Shown: positions 54,991 to 63,817 of the stretch, one piece after another
Layout: each line of letters begins with the position of its first letter
Position numbering within the stretch: position 1 is the stretch's first letter
NCBI GenBank assembly: GCA_044869805.1
Contig: JBIOXV010000050.1
Location: 1 to 64,000 of the forward strand
Direction: 5' to 3'
DNA length: 64,000 nucleotides
DNA from: CAWDVR01 sp044869805
Lineage (GTDB): Bacteria > Acidobacteriota > Thermoanaerobaculia > Multivoradales > SZUA-115
Position numbers and translations under genes: made by a program
The notes under the pieces: model-generated
Databases searched by the model: none
What the model saw: the letters and a program-made list of their open reading frames with translations, nothing else
What the model was told of the DNA's origin: nothing

Positions 54991-55621
54991 CTGCCTGGCG
55001 ATCAGCGACCGGGCGAGCCTGCCGGGCCAAGACCTCGATGCCTGGATCTCCGGCCTCGGCGAGGCCGGCGTTCCCGCAGTGTTGATCCGCGAGAAGGCGC
55101 TCGCCGACGGCGAGCTCCTCGCATTGCTCGTCCGGGCGCGGGAGCGGCTGCCGGCCGGTACTCTGCTGCTGGTGTCCGGCCGGCCGGACCTGGCGGTCGC
55201 CGCCGGCCTCGACGGCGTGCACCTGCCGGCCGCGGGCCTGCCCGTAGGAGCGATCCGCCGGCGCTGGGGCGCGCGGCTGATCGTCGGCCGCTCCACCCAC
55301 CGGCTCGAGGAAATCGAAACCGCCTTGCGCGAGGGCGCCGACTACGTGACCTTCGGCCCGGTGTACGCGACTCCTTCGAAGGCGGGCTTTGGCCCGCCGC
55401 AGGGGATCGCGCGGCTCGCCAGGGCCTGTGAGCGAGGGCTTCCCGTCCTGGCGCTGGGTGGAGTTACACTCGAGCGCCTGCCGGAGGTCGCCGGCGCCGG
55501 GGCACGGGGCTTCGCCGCCATCCGCGCCTTCCAGCGGCGCGAGCGCCTCACCGAGCTGGTGGCCGCCGCCGAACTGTGGTTCGCACCCGTTTCGAGCACG
55601 ATGCGAAAAGGTACCCGATGA
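54980..55621 (+). CDS. TenI/ThiE family protein, probably thiazole tautomerase-like
   Basis: This 213-residue TIM-barrel protein has IREKAL, the phosphate-binding stretches GRSTHRLEE and GPVYATPSKAGFG, and PVLALGGV. In true ThiE the metal-binding Asp residues sit in NDRxDLA and GVHLGQxD; here those read SGRPDLA and GVHLPAAG, as in TenI, which isomerises the thiazole phosphate in thiamine synthesis. I therefore favour TenI over ThiE. Starting at MPASCLAISDRASLPG avoids a low-complexity extension. lspA overlaps its end (ATGA). No TPP riboswitch is apparent upstream. Confidence 0.83.
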   Translation: MPASCLAISDRASLPGQDLDAWISGLGEAGVPAVLIREKALADGELLALLVRARERLPAGTLLLVSGRPDLAVAAGLDGVHLPAAGLPVGAIRRRWGARLIVGRSTHRLEEIETALREGADYVTFGPVYATPSKAGFGPPQGIARLARACERGLPVLALGGVTLERLPEVAGAGARGFAAIRAFQRRERLTELVAAAELWFAPVSSTMRKGTR

Positions 55622-56220
55622 CCGAACCGTCGCCCTACCCCGCTCTCACCGCCGCGCTGCCCGGCAAGTCGCGATACCTGATCCTGTCGCTGGCGGTGCT
55701 CGCCCTCGACCAGTGGAGCAAGTGGATGGTCAACCTCCACTTGCCCGAGCACTTGGCGCAGCCCATCATCCCGGGCTTCCTCAACCTGACCCACGTCAAG
55801 AACACGGGCGTCGCCTTCGGCCTGTTCGCCGACGCCGGCCGCGAAGGCGCTACCTGGGTGCTCACCATCCTCGGCTTGCTCGCCCTAGGCCTGGTCGGGC
55901 TCTACTTCCGCCACGTGCCGAGGGAGAACCGCCTGCTGCAGACCGCGCTGGCGCTGGTACTGGGGGGCGCCGTGGGCAACCTCATCGACCGCGTGGCGAC
56001 CGGCGCGGTGACCGACTTCATCGACGTCTACGTCAAGAGCTATCACTGGCACACCTTCAACGTCGCCGATAGCGCCATCTCGGTTGGCATCGGCCTCATC
56101 CTCCTCGACACCCTGCGCTCGTACCGCAAGCCGGACCCAGCCCATCGTGTCGAAGTGCCGATCGAGCTCCGCCCCGAGGCGGAGATGCCCGGGCCCGGGG
56201 TGGGCGCGCCCGGCGAGTGA
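55618..56220 (+). CDS. lspA: Lipoprotein signal peptidase (signal peptidase II)
   Basis: LspA cleaves lipoprotein signal peptides in the inner membrane. The 200-residue protein has four membrane helices and the conserved boxes LDQWSKWMV, NTGVAFGLF, VLGGAVGNLIDR (catalytic Asp) and FNVADSAISVG (second catalytic Asp). A Pro-rich tail of about 30 residues is extra. It overlaps the tenI-like stop and the rluD-family start (GAGTGAGC). The cohesin-like lipoprotein of this window would be one of its substrates. Confidence 0.96.
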   Translation: MTEPSPYPALTAALPGKSRYLILSLAVLALDQWSKWMVNLHLPEHLAQPIIPGFLNLTHVKNTGVAFGLFADAGREGATWVLTILGLLALGLVGLYFRHVPRENRLLQTALALVLGGAVGNLIDRVATGAVTDFIDVYVKSYHWHTFNVADSAISVGIGLILLDTLRSYRKPDPAHRVEVPIELRPEAEMPGPGVGAPGE

Positions 56221-57185
56221 GCGCTGCCGTCGAAGCCTGGGAGGTTCCTGCCGAGGCGTCCGGCGAGCGCTGCGACCGCCACCTCGCCTCGCGCCTCGAC
56301 GTTGCCCGCAATCAGGTCCAGCGCTGGCTCCGTGAAGGCCGGGTGGAGATCAACGGCAAGCCGGCCCGCGCCTCGACCGCGGTGGCGGCGGGAGACCGGG
56401 TGCGGGTCGAAGTCCCTGCGCCTGAGGCCGACTCGCGGGTGGCCGCCGAGGCCGGTGAGCTCTCGGTGCTGTTCGAGGACCCACACCTGGTGGCGCTCGA
56501 CAAGCCGGCCGGCCTCGCCGTGCACCCCGGCACCGGCCGCTCGACCGGCACCCTCGCCCACCGCCTGCTGGCCCGCTACCCGGAGATGGCAGGGGTGGGA
56601 GGGCCGGGCCGGCCGGGCATCGTCCACCGGCTCGACCTCGGCACCAGCGGCGTGATGGTGCTGGCGCGCACTGCCACGGCCTATCAACGCCTCGCCGCGG
56701 CCTTCGCCGGCCGCCGCGTGGGCAAGCGTTACCTGGCCGTCGCCTATGGCGAGACGGGATCACCCTCCGGCCTGGTCGAGTCGCCGATCGGCCGCCACCC
56801 GGAACGGCGCCAGGAGATGGCGGTGCGGCCGGGAGGCCGGCCGGCCTCGACTTCCTGGCGGCGCCTGGCGGCGGCGAACGGCGCCGCCTTGCTCGAAGTC
56901 GAGCTCGGCACCGGCCGCACACACCAGATCCGAGTGCATCTCAAGAGCATCGGCCATCCCTTGGTGGGCGATCCGGTGTACGGAGAAGCGCGCTGGAAGG
57001 GCTCCCCGAAGGCTGTGCAGCGCGCGCTGCGCGACTTCCCCCGCCCCGCCCTCCACGCCTGGAGGCTGACGCTCCGCCATCCGCTGGACGACCGAGAGCT
57101 CAGCTTCGAGGCGCCGGTTCCCGCGGATCTTGCCCAGCTCTGGTGGGCGGTCGCCAGGCAGCCGATCGAAGAGCTTCTGCGCTGA
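56217..57185 (+). CDS. RluA/RluD family RNA pseudouridine synthase
   Basis: The 322-residue protein starts at GTG within the lspA stop. It has an N-terminal S4 RNA-binding domain (CDRHLASRLDVARNQVQRWL) and the catalytic domain with HRLDLGTSGVMVLART, where the Asp is the nucleophile. The two residues that follow are Leu-Gly instead of the usual Lys-Asp. GTGRTHQIRVHLKSIGHPLV (with GDPVYG) is the second signature. It probably modifies 23S rRNA, as RluD does next to lspA in many genomes. It converges on the ECF sigma gene. Confidence 0.93.
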   Translation: MSAAVEAWEVPAEASGERCDRHLASRLDVARNQVQRWLREGRVEINGKPARASTAVAAGDRVRVEVPAPEADSRVAAEAGELSVLFEDPHLVALDKPAGLAVHPGTGRSTGTLAHRLLARYPEMAGVGGPGRPGIVHRLDLGTSGVMVLARTATAYQRLAAAFAGRRVGKRYLAVAYGETGSPSGLVESPIGRHPERRQEMAVRPGGRPASTSWRRLAAANGAALLEVELGTGRTHQIRVHLKSIGHPLVGDPVYGEARWKGSPKAVQRALRDFPRPALHAWRLTLRHPLDDRELSFEAPVPADLAQLWWAVARQPIEELLR

Positions 57186-57207
57186 AGGCTCGCGCCCTCG
57201 AGCCGGC

Positions 57208-57798
57208 TCAGGTGGCCGGGCCCGCGGCCCCCAGGGCCTGGAAGAGGAAGGCGCGGGCCTTGCGCCAGTCGCGGCGCACGGTGCGGTCGGAGATGCCGAG
57301 CACACGGCCGGCCTCCTCCTCGGTAAGGCCGGCGAAGTACAGCAGCTCGACCAGCCGGCAGAGCCGCTCGTTGAGGCCGGCGAGCTGTTTCAGGGCCTCG
57401 TCCACCGCCAGGATCTCCACCGCACGTTCGTCCCCGTGCACCGCCTCGTCCGCCATCTTCAGCTCGTCGAGAGCGACCCGCTGGTTCTCGCCGCCGCGCT
57501 TGCCGGCGGTGCGCCGCCGTGCGGCGTCCACCAGGATGTGGCGCATCACTACGCCGGCCACCGAGAGGAAATGGTCGCGGTCCCGCCACTCGGAGCCCTC
57601 GCTTTCCACCAGCTTGAGGTAGGCCTCGTGCACCAGGGCCGTGGTGTCGAGGGTCTGGCCCGGCCGGCGGCGGCGGAGCTGGCGCCGGGCCACGCTGCGC
57701 AGTTGCTCGTAGACCAAGGGCGCGAGCTCGTGCATGGCTCCCCTCTCGCCACGACGGGCTGCCGAGAGCAGACGTGTGATCTCACCGCGAGCAACCAT
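57208..57798 (-). CDS. ECF sigma factor, kinase-associated (TIGR02999-like)
   Basis: The 196-residue protein starts at ATG 57798 with GGAGG 8 bases upstream; a TTG at 57828 is possible but weaker. It has sigma region 2 (AMHELAPLVYEQLRSVARRQ, TTALVHEAYLKLVESEG, HFLSVAGVVMRHILVDAARR) and region 4 (LCRLVELLYFAGLTEEEAGR, then LGISDRTVRRDWRKARAF). This is the ECF subgroup usually encoded beside large Ser/Thr kinases in Acidobacteria and Planctomycetes. No anti-sigma gene is seen. It is divergent from the giant dual-kinase gene, which may phosphorylate or control it (inference). Confidence 0.92.
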   Translation of the reverse strand: MVARGEITRLLSAARRGERGAMHELAPLVYEQLRSVARRQLRRRRPGQTLDTTALVHEAYLKLVESEGSEWRDRDHFLSVAGVVMRHILVDAARRRTAGKRGGENQRVALDELKMADEAVHGDERAVEILAVDEALKQLAGLNERLCRLVELLYFAGLTEEEAGRVLGISDRTVRRDWRKARAFLFQALGAAGPAT

Positions 57799-57806
57799 GG
57801 GCGCGA

Positions 57807-57811
57807 CCTCC
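57807..57811 (-). promoter_or_regulatory. Ribosome binding site of the ECF sigma gene
   Basis: GGAGG on the minus strand, 8 bases before ATG 57798, decides between that ATG and an upstream TTG. Confidence 0.7.
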
Positions 57812-57939
57812 GGAGACCTGACGGCCAAGTTTTCTCGGAAGTATGCATTAGGTTAGCTCTCGGCTCACCCGGATTCAAGGAAACGCACATTCGCAGCTCG
57901 GTGGGGCGATGGACCTCCCACCACGCCTCGGGACCACAC

Positions 57940-57968
57940 TTGTCCAGCCGGTGAAGTGCGGCTACTGT
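57940..57968 (+). promoter_or_regulatory. Possible promoter of the dual-kinase operon
   Basis: TTGTCC is followed after 17 bases by TACTGT. Transcription would begin near 57976, leaving a leader of about 12 bases before the ATG at 57988. The match to consensus is only moderate. Confidence 0.4.
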
Positions 57969-57987
57969 TCGTGCCACACTGAAAACG

Positions 57988-60900
57988 ATGAGCGCTACGC
58001 CCCAGGCGGACCGCTGGCAGCGGATCGAAGCGATCCTCGACGAGGTGATCGAGCATCCCGCCCACGAATGGCCGGCTCGCTTGGACGCGGCCTGCGGCGA
58101 CGATCGCGAGCTGCGCGCCGAGGTCGAGGCCCTGCTCGCCGCGGATCAGGCGGCTGACGGCTATCGCTTCCTGACCTCGCCGGCCGCGGCGCCTCCCGCC
58201 GACAGCACGCAGGACATCTCGCCTCGGCGCCCCCAGGCCGACGGTACCGCGCTGCGCAGTGTCGGCCCCTACGAGCTGCTGCGAGTGATCGGCGAGGGCG
58301 GCATGGGCACGGTGTACGAGGCCCGGGACACCCGCCTCGGGCGCTCGGTGGCCGTCAAGGTGCTGTCCTTCGAGATCGGTCGCACCCAGGGAGCCAAGGA
58401 ACGCTTCTTGCGCGAGGCCCGCGCCGCGTCGGCCCTCGACCACCCCAACATCTGCACCGTGCACGATCTCGGCGAGACCCCCGAGGGCGAGCTCTATCTG
58501 GTGATGGCCTTCTACGACGGCGAAACCCTCGGTGACCGCCTGGCGCGGGGGCCGCTGCCGGTCGAGGAGGCCCGCACGGTGGCTATCGAAGTGGCGCGGG
58601 CACTGGCCCGCGCGCACGCCGCGGGCATCCTGCACCGCGACATCAAGCCGGCCAACATCATGCTGCCTCGCGAGGGCGGGGCCAAGGTGCTGGACTTCGG
58701 CATTGCCCGGATCGCCGGCGAGATCGGCCTCACCCGCACCGGCGGCGCGCCCGGCACGCCGGCCTACATGTCGCCCGAACAGGCCTGGGGCCGGCCGGTG
58801 GACGCGCGCACCGACCTCTGGTCCCTGGGTGCGACGCTCTACGAGATGCTCGCCGGCCGCCGGCCCTTCCCCGGCGACGACCCGCACGCCGTGATCCACG
58901 GGCTGCTCAATCGGGACCCCGAGCCCCTGTCACGCCTGCGGCCCGAGACCCCCGCGCCCCTGGCGCGCGCCGTGGAGCGGTTGCTGGCCAAGGAGCCGGC
59001 GCAGCGCCCCGCGAGCGCCACCGAGCTGCTCGCCGAGCTGGGGGCCGACCCCGTGGGCACCACGCAGCCGGAACCGGCCTACACCTCGGCCACCGGCATC
59101 TGGGCGCGGCCGGCGCCGCTGATGCGCGTGCTGGTGGCGACCGAGCTGCCGGGCAGCGGCCCCTGGCTGGCCGGGCTGGGAGAGGAGCGGGCCTTCACCT
59201 TCGCCTCTCGCCACGACCGCGCGGCACGCGACCTCCTGGCCAGGTTCGGCGGCGTCGAGGTCGACAAGGGCGAGGGCTTCCTGCTGCTCTTCGAGCGTGC
59301 CGCGGACGCGGTGGGCTTCGCCCTCGCCTACCACCAGGCCGTGGCGCGGCTGGGCCAGCAGGAGGGCCAGGAGCTCAACGCCCGGGTGGGCATCCACTTG
59401 GGCGAGGTGCTGCTGCGCAAGAACCCCGAGGCGGACGTCACCCGCGGCGCGAAGCCGCTCGAGATCGAGGGCCTGGCCAAGCCCACCGTGGGGCGAGTGA
59501 TGGCGCTCGCCGCCGCCCGCCAGACGCTGCTCACCCGCGCCGCCTTCGACCTGGCGCGCCGCGCCGCCCTCGAAGGAGAGCTCGCCGACTCCGAGCTCTC
59601 CTGGCTCGCCCACGGCAGCTACGCCCTGGCCGGCTTCGAGGAGCCGCTGGAGATTTTCGAGGTCGGGGTCGAGGGCTTCGCGCCCCTGGCCGAGCCGGCG
59701 TCCACGGGCTCGGCGAAGCGCGTGGTGGCGATCGGCGACGAGCTGGCGCTCGGCTGGCGCCCGGCCGCCGGCCAGCCGATCCCGCGGCGGTCGAACTGGC
59801 TGCTCCGCGAGCGCATCGGCGAAGGCGGCTTCGGCGAGGTCTGGCTGGCGCGCCACAAGTCCGGCGAGCAACGGGTCTTCAAGTTCTGCTTCGAAGCGGC
59901 GCGGCTGCGCGCGCTGAAGCGCGAGGTCACCCTCTTCCGCCTGCTGCGCGACGCGCTCGGCCACCGCCACGACGTGGCCCGCATCCTCGACTGGAGCTTC
60001 GAGCAGCCGCCCTACTTCCTCGAATCCGAGTACGCGGACGGCGGCAACCTGCTGGAGTGGTCCGCGGCACAGGGCGGCCTGGACCAGGTGCCGCTCGCCG
60101 CGCGCCTGGAGCTCGCCGCCGAGGTGGCGGAGGCGCTGGCCGCGGCCCACTCGGTGGGCATCCTGCACAAGGACGTGAAGCCCGAGAACGTGCTCATCGC
60201 TCTCGACCGCGATGGCCGGCCGCATTCCCAGCTCACCGACTTCGGCATTGGCCTCTTCGATCCCGGTGCGACCGCGCCTGGATTGGGCAGCTTCGTGCCG
60301 AGCTTCACGGTGCTGGGCTTCACCGCGACCTCCTCGGCGGACGAGACCGCGGGCGGCGGCACGGTGCGCTACATGGCGCCAGAGCTGCTGGAAGGCAAGC
60401 CCGCCTCCATCCAGGCCGACATCTACTCGCTGGGAGTTCTGATCTACCAGTTGGTGGCGGGCGACTTCTCGCGCGCCCTCGCCCCCGGCTGGCAGCGCGA
60501 CGTGGCCGACGAGCTGCTGGCCGAGGACCTCGCCGGTTTCGTCGACGGCCGGCCCGAGCGCCGCCCGGCGAGCGCGCTCGAGGTCGCGCGCTCCCTGCGC
60601 ACCCTGGACGAGCGCCGCGCCGCCCGCGAGGCCGAGCGCCGCGCCCGCGAGGAGGCGGAGCAGGCCCGCGCCGCGCTCGAGCGCCAGGTGCGCCGGCGCC
60701 GCCTCGCCACCGGCGTGGCGGCCGCGGCGGTGGTGGTGCTGGCGGTGGTCGGCCTGCTCGCGGTGCGCGAGCGCCGGGCGCGCGAAACCGCGATGCTGCG
60801 CCAGCAGCAGGCCGAGAACCTGATCGGCTTCATGCTCGGTGACCTGCGCGACAAGCTCGAGCTGGTGGGCCGCCTGGAGATCCTCGACGGAGTCGGCGCC

Positions 60901-62232
60901 AAGGCCATGGAGTACTTCGCCGCGGTGCCGCTGGCGGAGCTCTCCGACGACGAGCTGGCGCGGCGCTCGCAGGCCCTCTACCAGATCGGCGACGTGCGCA
61001 TCCGGCGCGGCAAGCTCCTCGAGGCAATCCCGCCGATCGAGGAATCGCTCGCCCTCGCCAAGGAGCTCGCCGACCGCGACCCCATGAAGTCGCAGCGACA
61101 GTTCGAGCTCGCGCAGAGCCATTTCTGGCTGGGATCGGCGCGCCTCGAGGAGGGAGACCTCGCTCGCGCCCGCGAGCAGTTCGTGTCCTACTTCGAGATC
61201 GCTTTGCGCTCAGCAGAGCAAGACCCCGACGACCGGACGTGGCAAATGGAGCTCGCATACGCCTATACCAATCTCGCGGCGGTCGCCGAAGCGAGCGGCG
61301 ATCTCGAGCAGGCTGTCCAACAAGCGCGAGGCAGCCTCGAGATCAAGCAGCGTCTGGTGACCGCACAGCCGGGCGACAGCAAGCTCGAGAGCAGCCTCGC
61401 CGGCGGGTGCTCGTGGCTGGCGCGCATCCTGGCCAAGAAAGGCGACCTGCGAGGCGCGCTCGCGGAGTACGAGCGAGAGCGGGCGCTGCGCGAGGCGTTG
61501 CTGGCGCGCCACCCAGAGGACACCGCGGCCCAATCGTTCCTCGCCACCAGCCTGAGCCACATCGCCGACCTGCGCTGGCAACTCGGAGACGAAGAGGCGG
61601 CGCTCACCGACCTCGGCCGCATGCAGGAGCATCTGGGTCGCCTGGTGGGCCACGACCCCAGCAACGGAAGCTGGCGCCGCGACCTCGCCGTCAGTCATCG
61701 GCAGCTCGGGGAGGTGAGGCTGGCACGCGGGGAGCTCGCCGCCGCCGCGGGCGAGCTGGCCACCGCCGGGCGGCTGCTGCGAGTGCTCGCGGCCTCCTCC
61801 TCCGCCAGCCTCGACTGGCAACGCGACGCCGCCTGGCTCGATCTCGACCTCGCCTCCTTGGCGCTCGCGAGGCGCGATCTCACCGCTGCTCGACGGGCGG
61901 CTGGCGCGAGCATCGCCGCCTGCCAGGCGATCCTCTCCAAGCGGCCCGAGGACGACCGCACTCGCAACCTCCTCGCCCGCGCCCATCTCCTCGCCGGCCG
62001 CATCGAGGCGGAGGCCGGAGCAGAGCAGCCGGCCCGGTTTGCCTGGGAGCGGGCTCTCGATACGATCGAGGCCACCGCCAGGGGCAGCGACAATCCCTTG
62101 CTTCTCGACTCCTGGGCCGAAGCGCTGCGGCTGCTCGGCCGCGAAGATGAGGGAAGAGCACTGCGTCGCCGCCTCGCCGCCAGCGGCTTCGTGCAACCGG
62201 CTTTCGTCAACCGATCCACACAGGAGGGATGA
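57988..62232 (+). CDS. Giant membrane protein with two Ser/Thr kinase domains, a cyclase-like domain and TPR tail
   Basis: This 1414-residue protein has kinase domain 1 at about residues 95-355: GEGGMGTVYEARD, VAVKVL, LHRDIKPANIML with Asp218, and DFGIA with Asp236. A class III cyclase-like domain (about 378-575) follows, with VEVDKGEGFLLLFERAADAV and NARVGIHLGEVLLRK. Kinase domain 2 (about 603-895) has GEGGFGEVWLAR, LHKDVKPENVLI with Asp729, and DFGIG with Asp751; its HRD reads HKD and its VAIK lysine lies in VFKFCF. A membrane helix sits near residues 906-926, then TPR-like repeats. The divergent ECF gene and the two small downstream proteins probably belong to its pathway. Confidence 0.93.
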   Translation: MSATPQADRWQRIEAILDEVIEHPAHEWPARLDAACGDDRELRAEVEALLAADQAADGYRFLTSPAAAPPADSTQDISPRRPQADGTALRSVGPYELLRVIGEGGMGTVYEARDTRLGRSVAVKVLSFEIGRTQGAKERFLREARAASALDHPNICTVHDLGETPEGELYLVMAFYDGETLGDRLARGPLPVEEARTVAIEVARALARAHAAGILHRDIKPANIMLPREGGAKVLDFGIARIAGEIGLTRTGGAPGTPAYMSPEQAWGRPVDARTDLWSLGATLYEMLAGRRPFPGDDPHAVIHGLLNRDPEPLSRLRPETPAPLARAVERLLAKEPAQRPASATELLAELGADPVGTTQPEPAYTSATGIWARPAPLMRVLVATELPGSGPWLAGLGEERAFTFASRHDRAARDLLARFGGVEVDKGEGFLLLFERAADAVGFALAYHQAVARLGQQEGQELNARVGIHLGEVLLRKNPEADVTRGAKPLEIEGLAKPTVGRVMALAAARQTLLTRAAFDLARRAALEGELADSELSWLAHGSYALAGFEEPLEIFEVGVEGFAPLAEPASTGSAKRVVAIGDELALGWRPAAGQPIPRRSNWLLRERIGEGGFGEVWLARHKSGEQRVFKFCFEAARLRALKREVTLFRLLRDALGHRHDVARILDWSFEQPPYFLESEYADGGNLLEWSAAQGGLDQVPLAARLELAAEVAEALAAAHSVGILHKDVKPENVLIALDRDGRPHSQLTDFGIGLFDPGATAPGLGSFVPSFTVLGFTATSSADETAGGGTVRYMAPELLEGKPASIQADIYSLGVLIYQLVAGDFSRALAPGWQRDVADELLAEDLAGFVDGRPERRPASALEVARSLRTLDERRAAREAERRAREEAEQARAALERQVRRRRLATGVAAAAVVVLAVVGLLAVRERRARETAMLRQQQAENLIGFMLGDLRDKLELVGRLEILDGVGAKAMEYFAAVPLAELSDDELARRSQALYQIGDVRIRRGKLLEAIPPIEESLALAKELADRDPMKSQRQFELAQSHFWLGSARLEEGDLARAREQFVSYFEIALRSAEQDPDDRTWQMELAYAYTNLAAVAEASGDLEQAVQQARGSLEIKQRLVTAQPGDSKLESSLAGGCSWLARILAKKGDLRGALAEYERERALREALLARHPEDTAAQSFLATSLSHIADLRWQLGDEEAALTDLGRMQEHLGRLVGHDPSNGSWRRDLAVSHRQLGEVRLARGELAAAAGELATAGRLLRVLAASSSASLDWQRDAAWLDLDLASLALARRDLTAARRAAGASIAACQAILSKRPEDDRTRNLLARAHLLAGRIEAEAGAEQPARFAWERALDTIEATARGSDNPLLLDSWAEALRLLGREDEGRALRRRLAASGFVQPAFVNRSTQEG

Positions 62233-62237
62233 ATCTC

Positions 62238-62624
62238 ATGAGCACTACGACCACCACCATCACCTACAACCCGAACGGCGACTGCCCCTTCGATCCTGCG
62301 GGCCCGTTCGACCTCACCCAGGGCAGCGATCTCCAGATCGAGTTCTCCGGCTTCCCATCCGGCTCCACCCTGACCCAGCTCTCCCTCGTCTCGGTGTCTC
62401 CCGGCACCAACTCCATCACCTTCCCGCCGCAAGCGGGCACCTCGGGCATCTTCACCATCACCGACAACTCCAAGGAGCCGGCGACCGGCTTGATCGTCAC
62501 CGTCGAGGACATCGAGAAGCCGACCGCGAGTGACACCTACAACCTGTCGCTGACGGGCGGCAACGGCAGCACCGGTACCTGGGTCGCCGACCCGGAGGTG
62601 ATCAACAAGCCGGGACAGGGCTAG
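62238..62624 (+). CDS. Small beta-rich protein A, first of a tandem paralogous pair
   Basis: This 128-residue protein has no signal peptide or membrane helix. I start it at ATG 62238 with AGGAGG 10 bases upstream; ATG 62229 overlaps the kinase stop but leaves too little spacing. It shares a pattern with the next gene: Cys-x-Phe-x-Pro-x-Gly-Pro-Phe near the start, an FSxFPxGST stretch, DIEKPT, SxTGG, and the invariant tail ADPEVINKPGQ. The composition (Ser, Thr, Gly, Pro) suggests an Ig-like sandwich. Coupling to the dual-kinase gene suggests a substrate, ligand or anti-kinase role. No known family recognised. Confidence 0.82.
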   Translation: MSTTTTTITYNPNGDCPFDPAGPFDLTQGSDLQIEFSGFPSGSTLTQLSLVSVSPGTNSITFPPQAGTSGIFTITDNSKEPATGLIVTVEDIEKPTASDTYNLSLTGGNGSTGTWVADPEVINKPGQG

Positions 62625-62713
62625 AGACCGCTCGAGGCTCGCCTCGGCCGGGTCGGATCGTCCGCCGGCTGCTCTACGCCGCTCGTGCCGGCAATGGAAA
62701 GAGGGACTACCCC

Positions 62714-63124
62714 ATGGTAGGGAGAACCAACGAGGACCAGACCACGACCGTCGACTTCGTGCCGACCGACCCGGGGCACTGCAAGTTCGTCCCGCCCGGC
62801 CCGTTCCTTCTCGACCAGGGCAACACGCTCGCCATCTCCTTCTCCAACTTTCCGGAGGGCTCTACCTTCACTCTGCTCACGCTCCAGTCCACCACCGTCA
62901 GCACCAAGGTCGTCCACTTCCCTTCCCAACCCGGCGACACGCCGGGCATCTACAGCATCTCGAGCTCCGGCGAGGAGCCACCGACCGAGCTCAAGATCGC
63001 GATCACCGACATCGAGAAGCCCACCACCGCCGAGAGCTACGAGCTGAGCATCACCGGCGGCCTCGCGGGCGGTGGGAGCTGGGCAGCCGATCCGGAGGTG
63101 ATCAACAAGCCGGGCCAGGCCTGA
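62714..63124 (+). CDS. Small beta-rich protein B, paralogue of protein A
   Basis: This 136-residue protein has its own ribosome site (GAGGGA, 7 bases before ATG 62714). It aligns along its whole length with protein A: GHCKFVPPGPFLLDQG against GDCPFDPAGPFDLTQG, FSNFPEGST against FSGFPSGST, ITDIEKPT against VEDIEKPT, and the identical ADPEVINKPGQ tail. The nucleotide identity is also high in the tail region, pointing to duplication. The 89-base gap between the genes holds no promoter that I can see. Unknown function; likely the same role as A. Confidence 0.82.
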   Translation: MVGRTNEDQTTTVDFVPTDPGHCKFVPPGPFLLDQGNTLAISFSNFPEGSTFTLLTLQSTTVSTKVVHFPSQPGDTPGIYSISSSGEEPPTELKIAITDIEKPTTAESYELSITGGLAGGGSWAADPEVINKPGQA

Positions 63125-63142
63125 GCGCCGGGTGAGGGACTG

Positions 63143-63817
63143 TCACTCCGAACGCCGCGCCGGCTCCGCCTCCGGCGCGAAGAGCGAGAGCAGAGGCAGG
63201 CGATCTACGCGGCGGAGGTGCTGGCGCAAGAGCTGGGCGCGGGCGTGGTCCAGCTCGGCCTTCGGCAAGCGCGCCGCGAGCTTGGCGAGCGAGGCGCGGA
63301 ACGCTCGCTCGGCTTCCTGCCTCCCCGCCTCGTCCAGGCTCGACTCCAGACGGTCGAGGATCGCGGCGTCGATCTCGGCCAGCCGCTGCTCCACTTCCTC
63401 GGACGAGCCTTCGAGAGCCGCGATCCGTGCGGCCCAGGCCTCGCGATCCGGCAGCTCGGCGGGCAGGGCTTCGGCGAGGGCGGCGAGTCGCGCGCCGATG
63501 TCGATCGGCTCCACCGCCGCGGTGCGGCCGGCGGCGGTGAGCGAGGCGATTTCCTCCCAGGCGTGCTCGACGGCCGGGGCACAGTAGCGCAGGCTCGAGA
63601 TCCGCCCCTTGGCACCGCGCTCGCGCCGCCGCGCGAACACCTCGTCGAGCACCTTCTCCACCAGCGCCAGCGGCACTCCCTGCTCGAACCAGCGGCGGGC
63701 GATCTGCCAGTCCGTGGGCGAGAGAAGGAGCGGTGCACCGCGCAGGCGCACGAAGGCCGTCTCGATCGCCTGGAAGTACGCTTGAGCCTCGTCAGCCTCG
63801 AGGTCGGTTGCGCTCAT
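63143..63817 (-). CDS. Helical protein of unknown function
   Basis: A 224-residue, Ala/Glu/Leu/Arg-rich helical protein. Residues about 10-95 (LLLSPTDWQIARRWFEQGVP, ISSLRYCAPAVEHAWEEI) form a compact helical domain with conserved Trp residues, reminiscent of winged-helix replication or adaptor proteins. The rest resembles coiled-coil helices. No family is recognised. Its start overlaps the end of coaX by 26 bases, so the two are probably co-transcribed. It converges on the small-protein pair. Confidence 0.7.
   Translation of the reverse strand: MSATDLEADEAQAYFQAIETAFVRLRGAPLLLSPTDWQIARRWFEQGVPLALVEKVLDEVFARRRERGAKGRISSLRYCAPAVEHAWEEIASLTAAGRTAAVEPIDIGARLAALAEALPAELPDREAWAARIAALEGSSEEVEQRLAEIDAAILDRLESSLDEAGRQEAERAFRASLAKLAARLPKAELDHARAQLLRQHLRRVDRLPLLSLFAPEAEPARRSE

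Noticed and set aside
58930..61122. 730-codon open frame on the minus strand
   Set aside because: Antisense to the dual-kinase gene; shadow of the high-GC third-position pattern.
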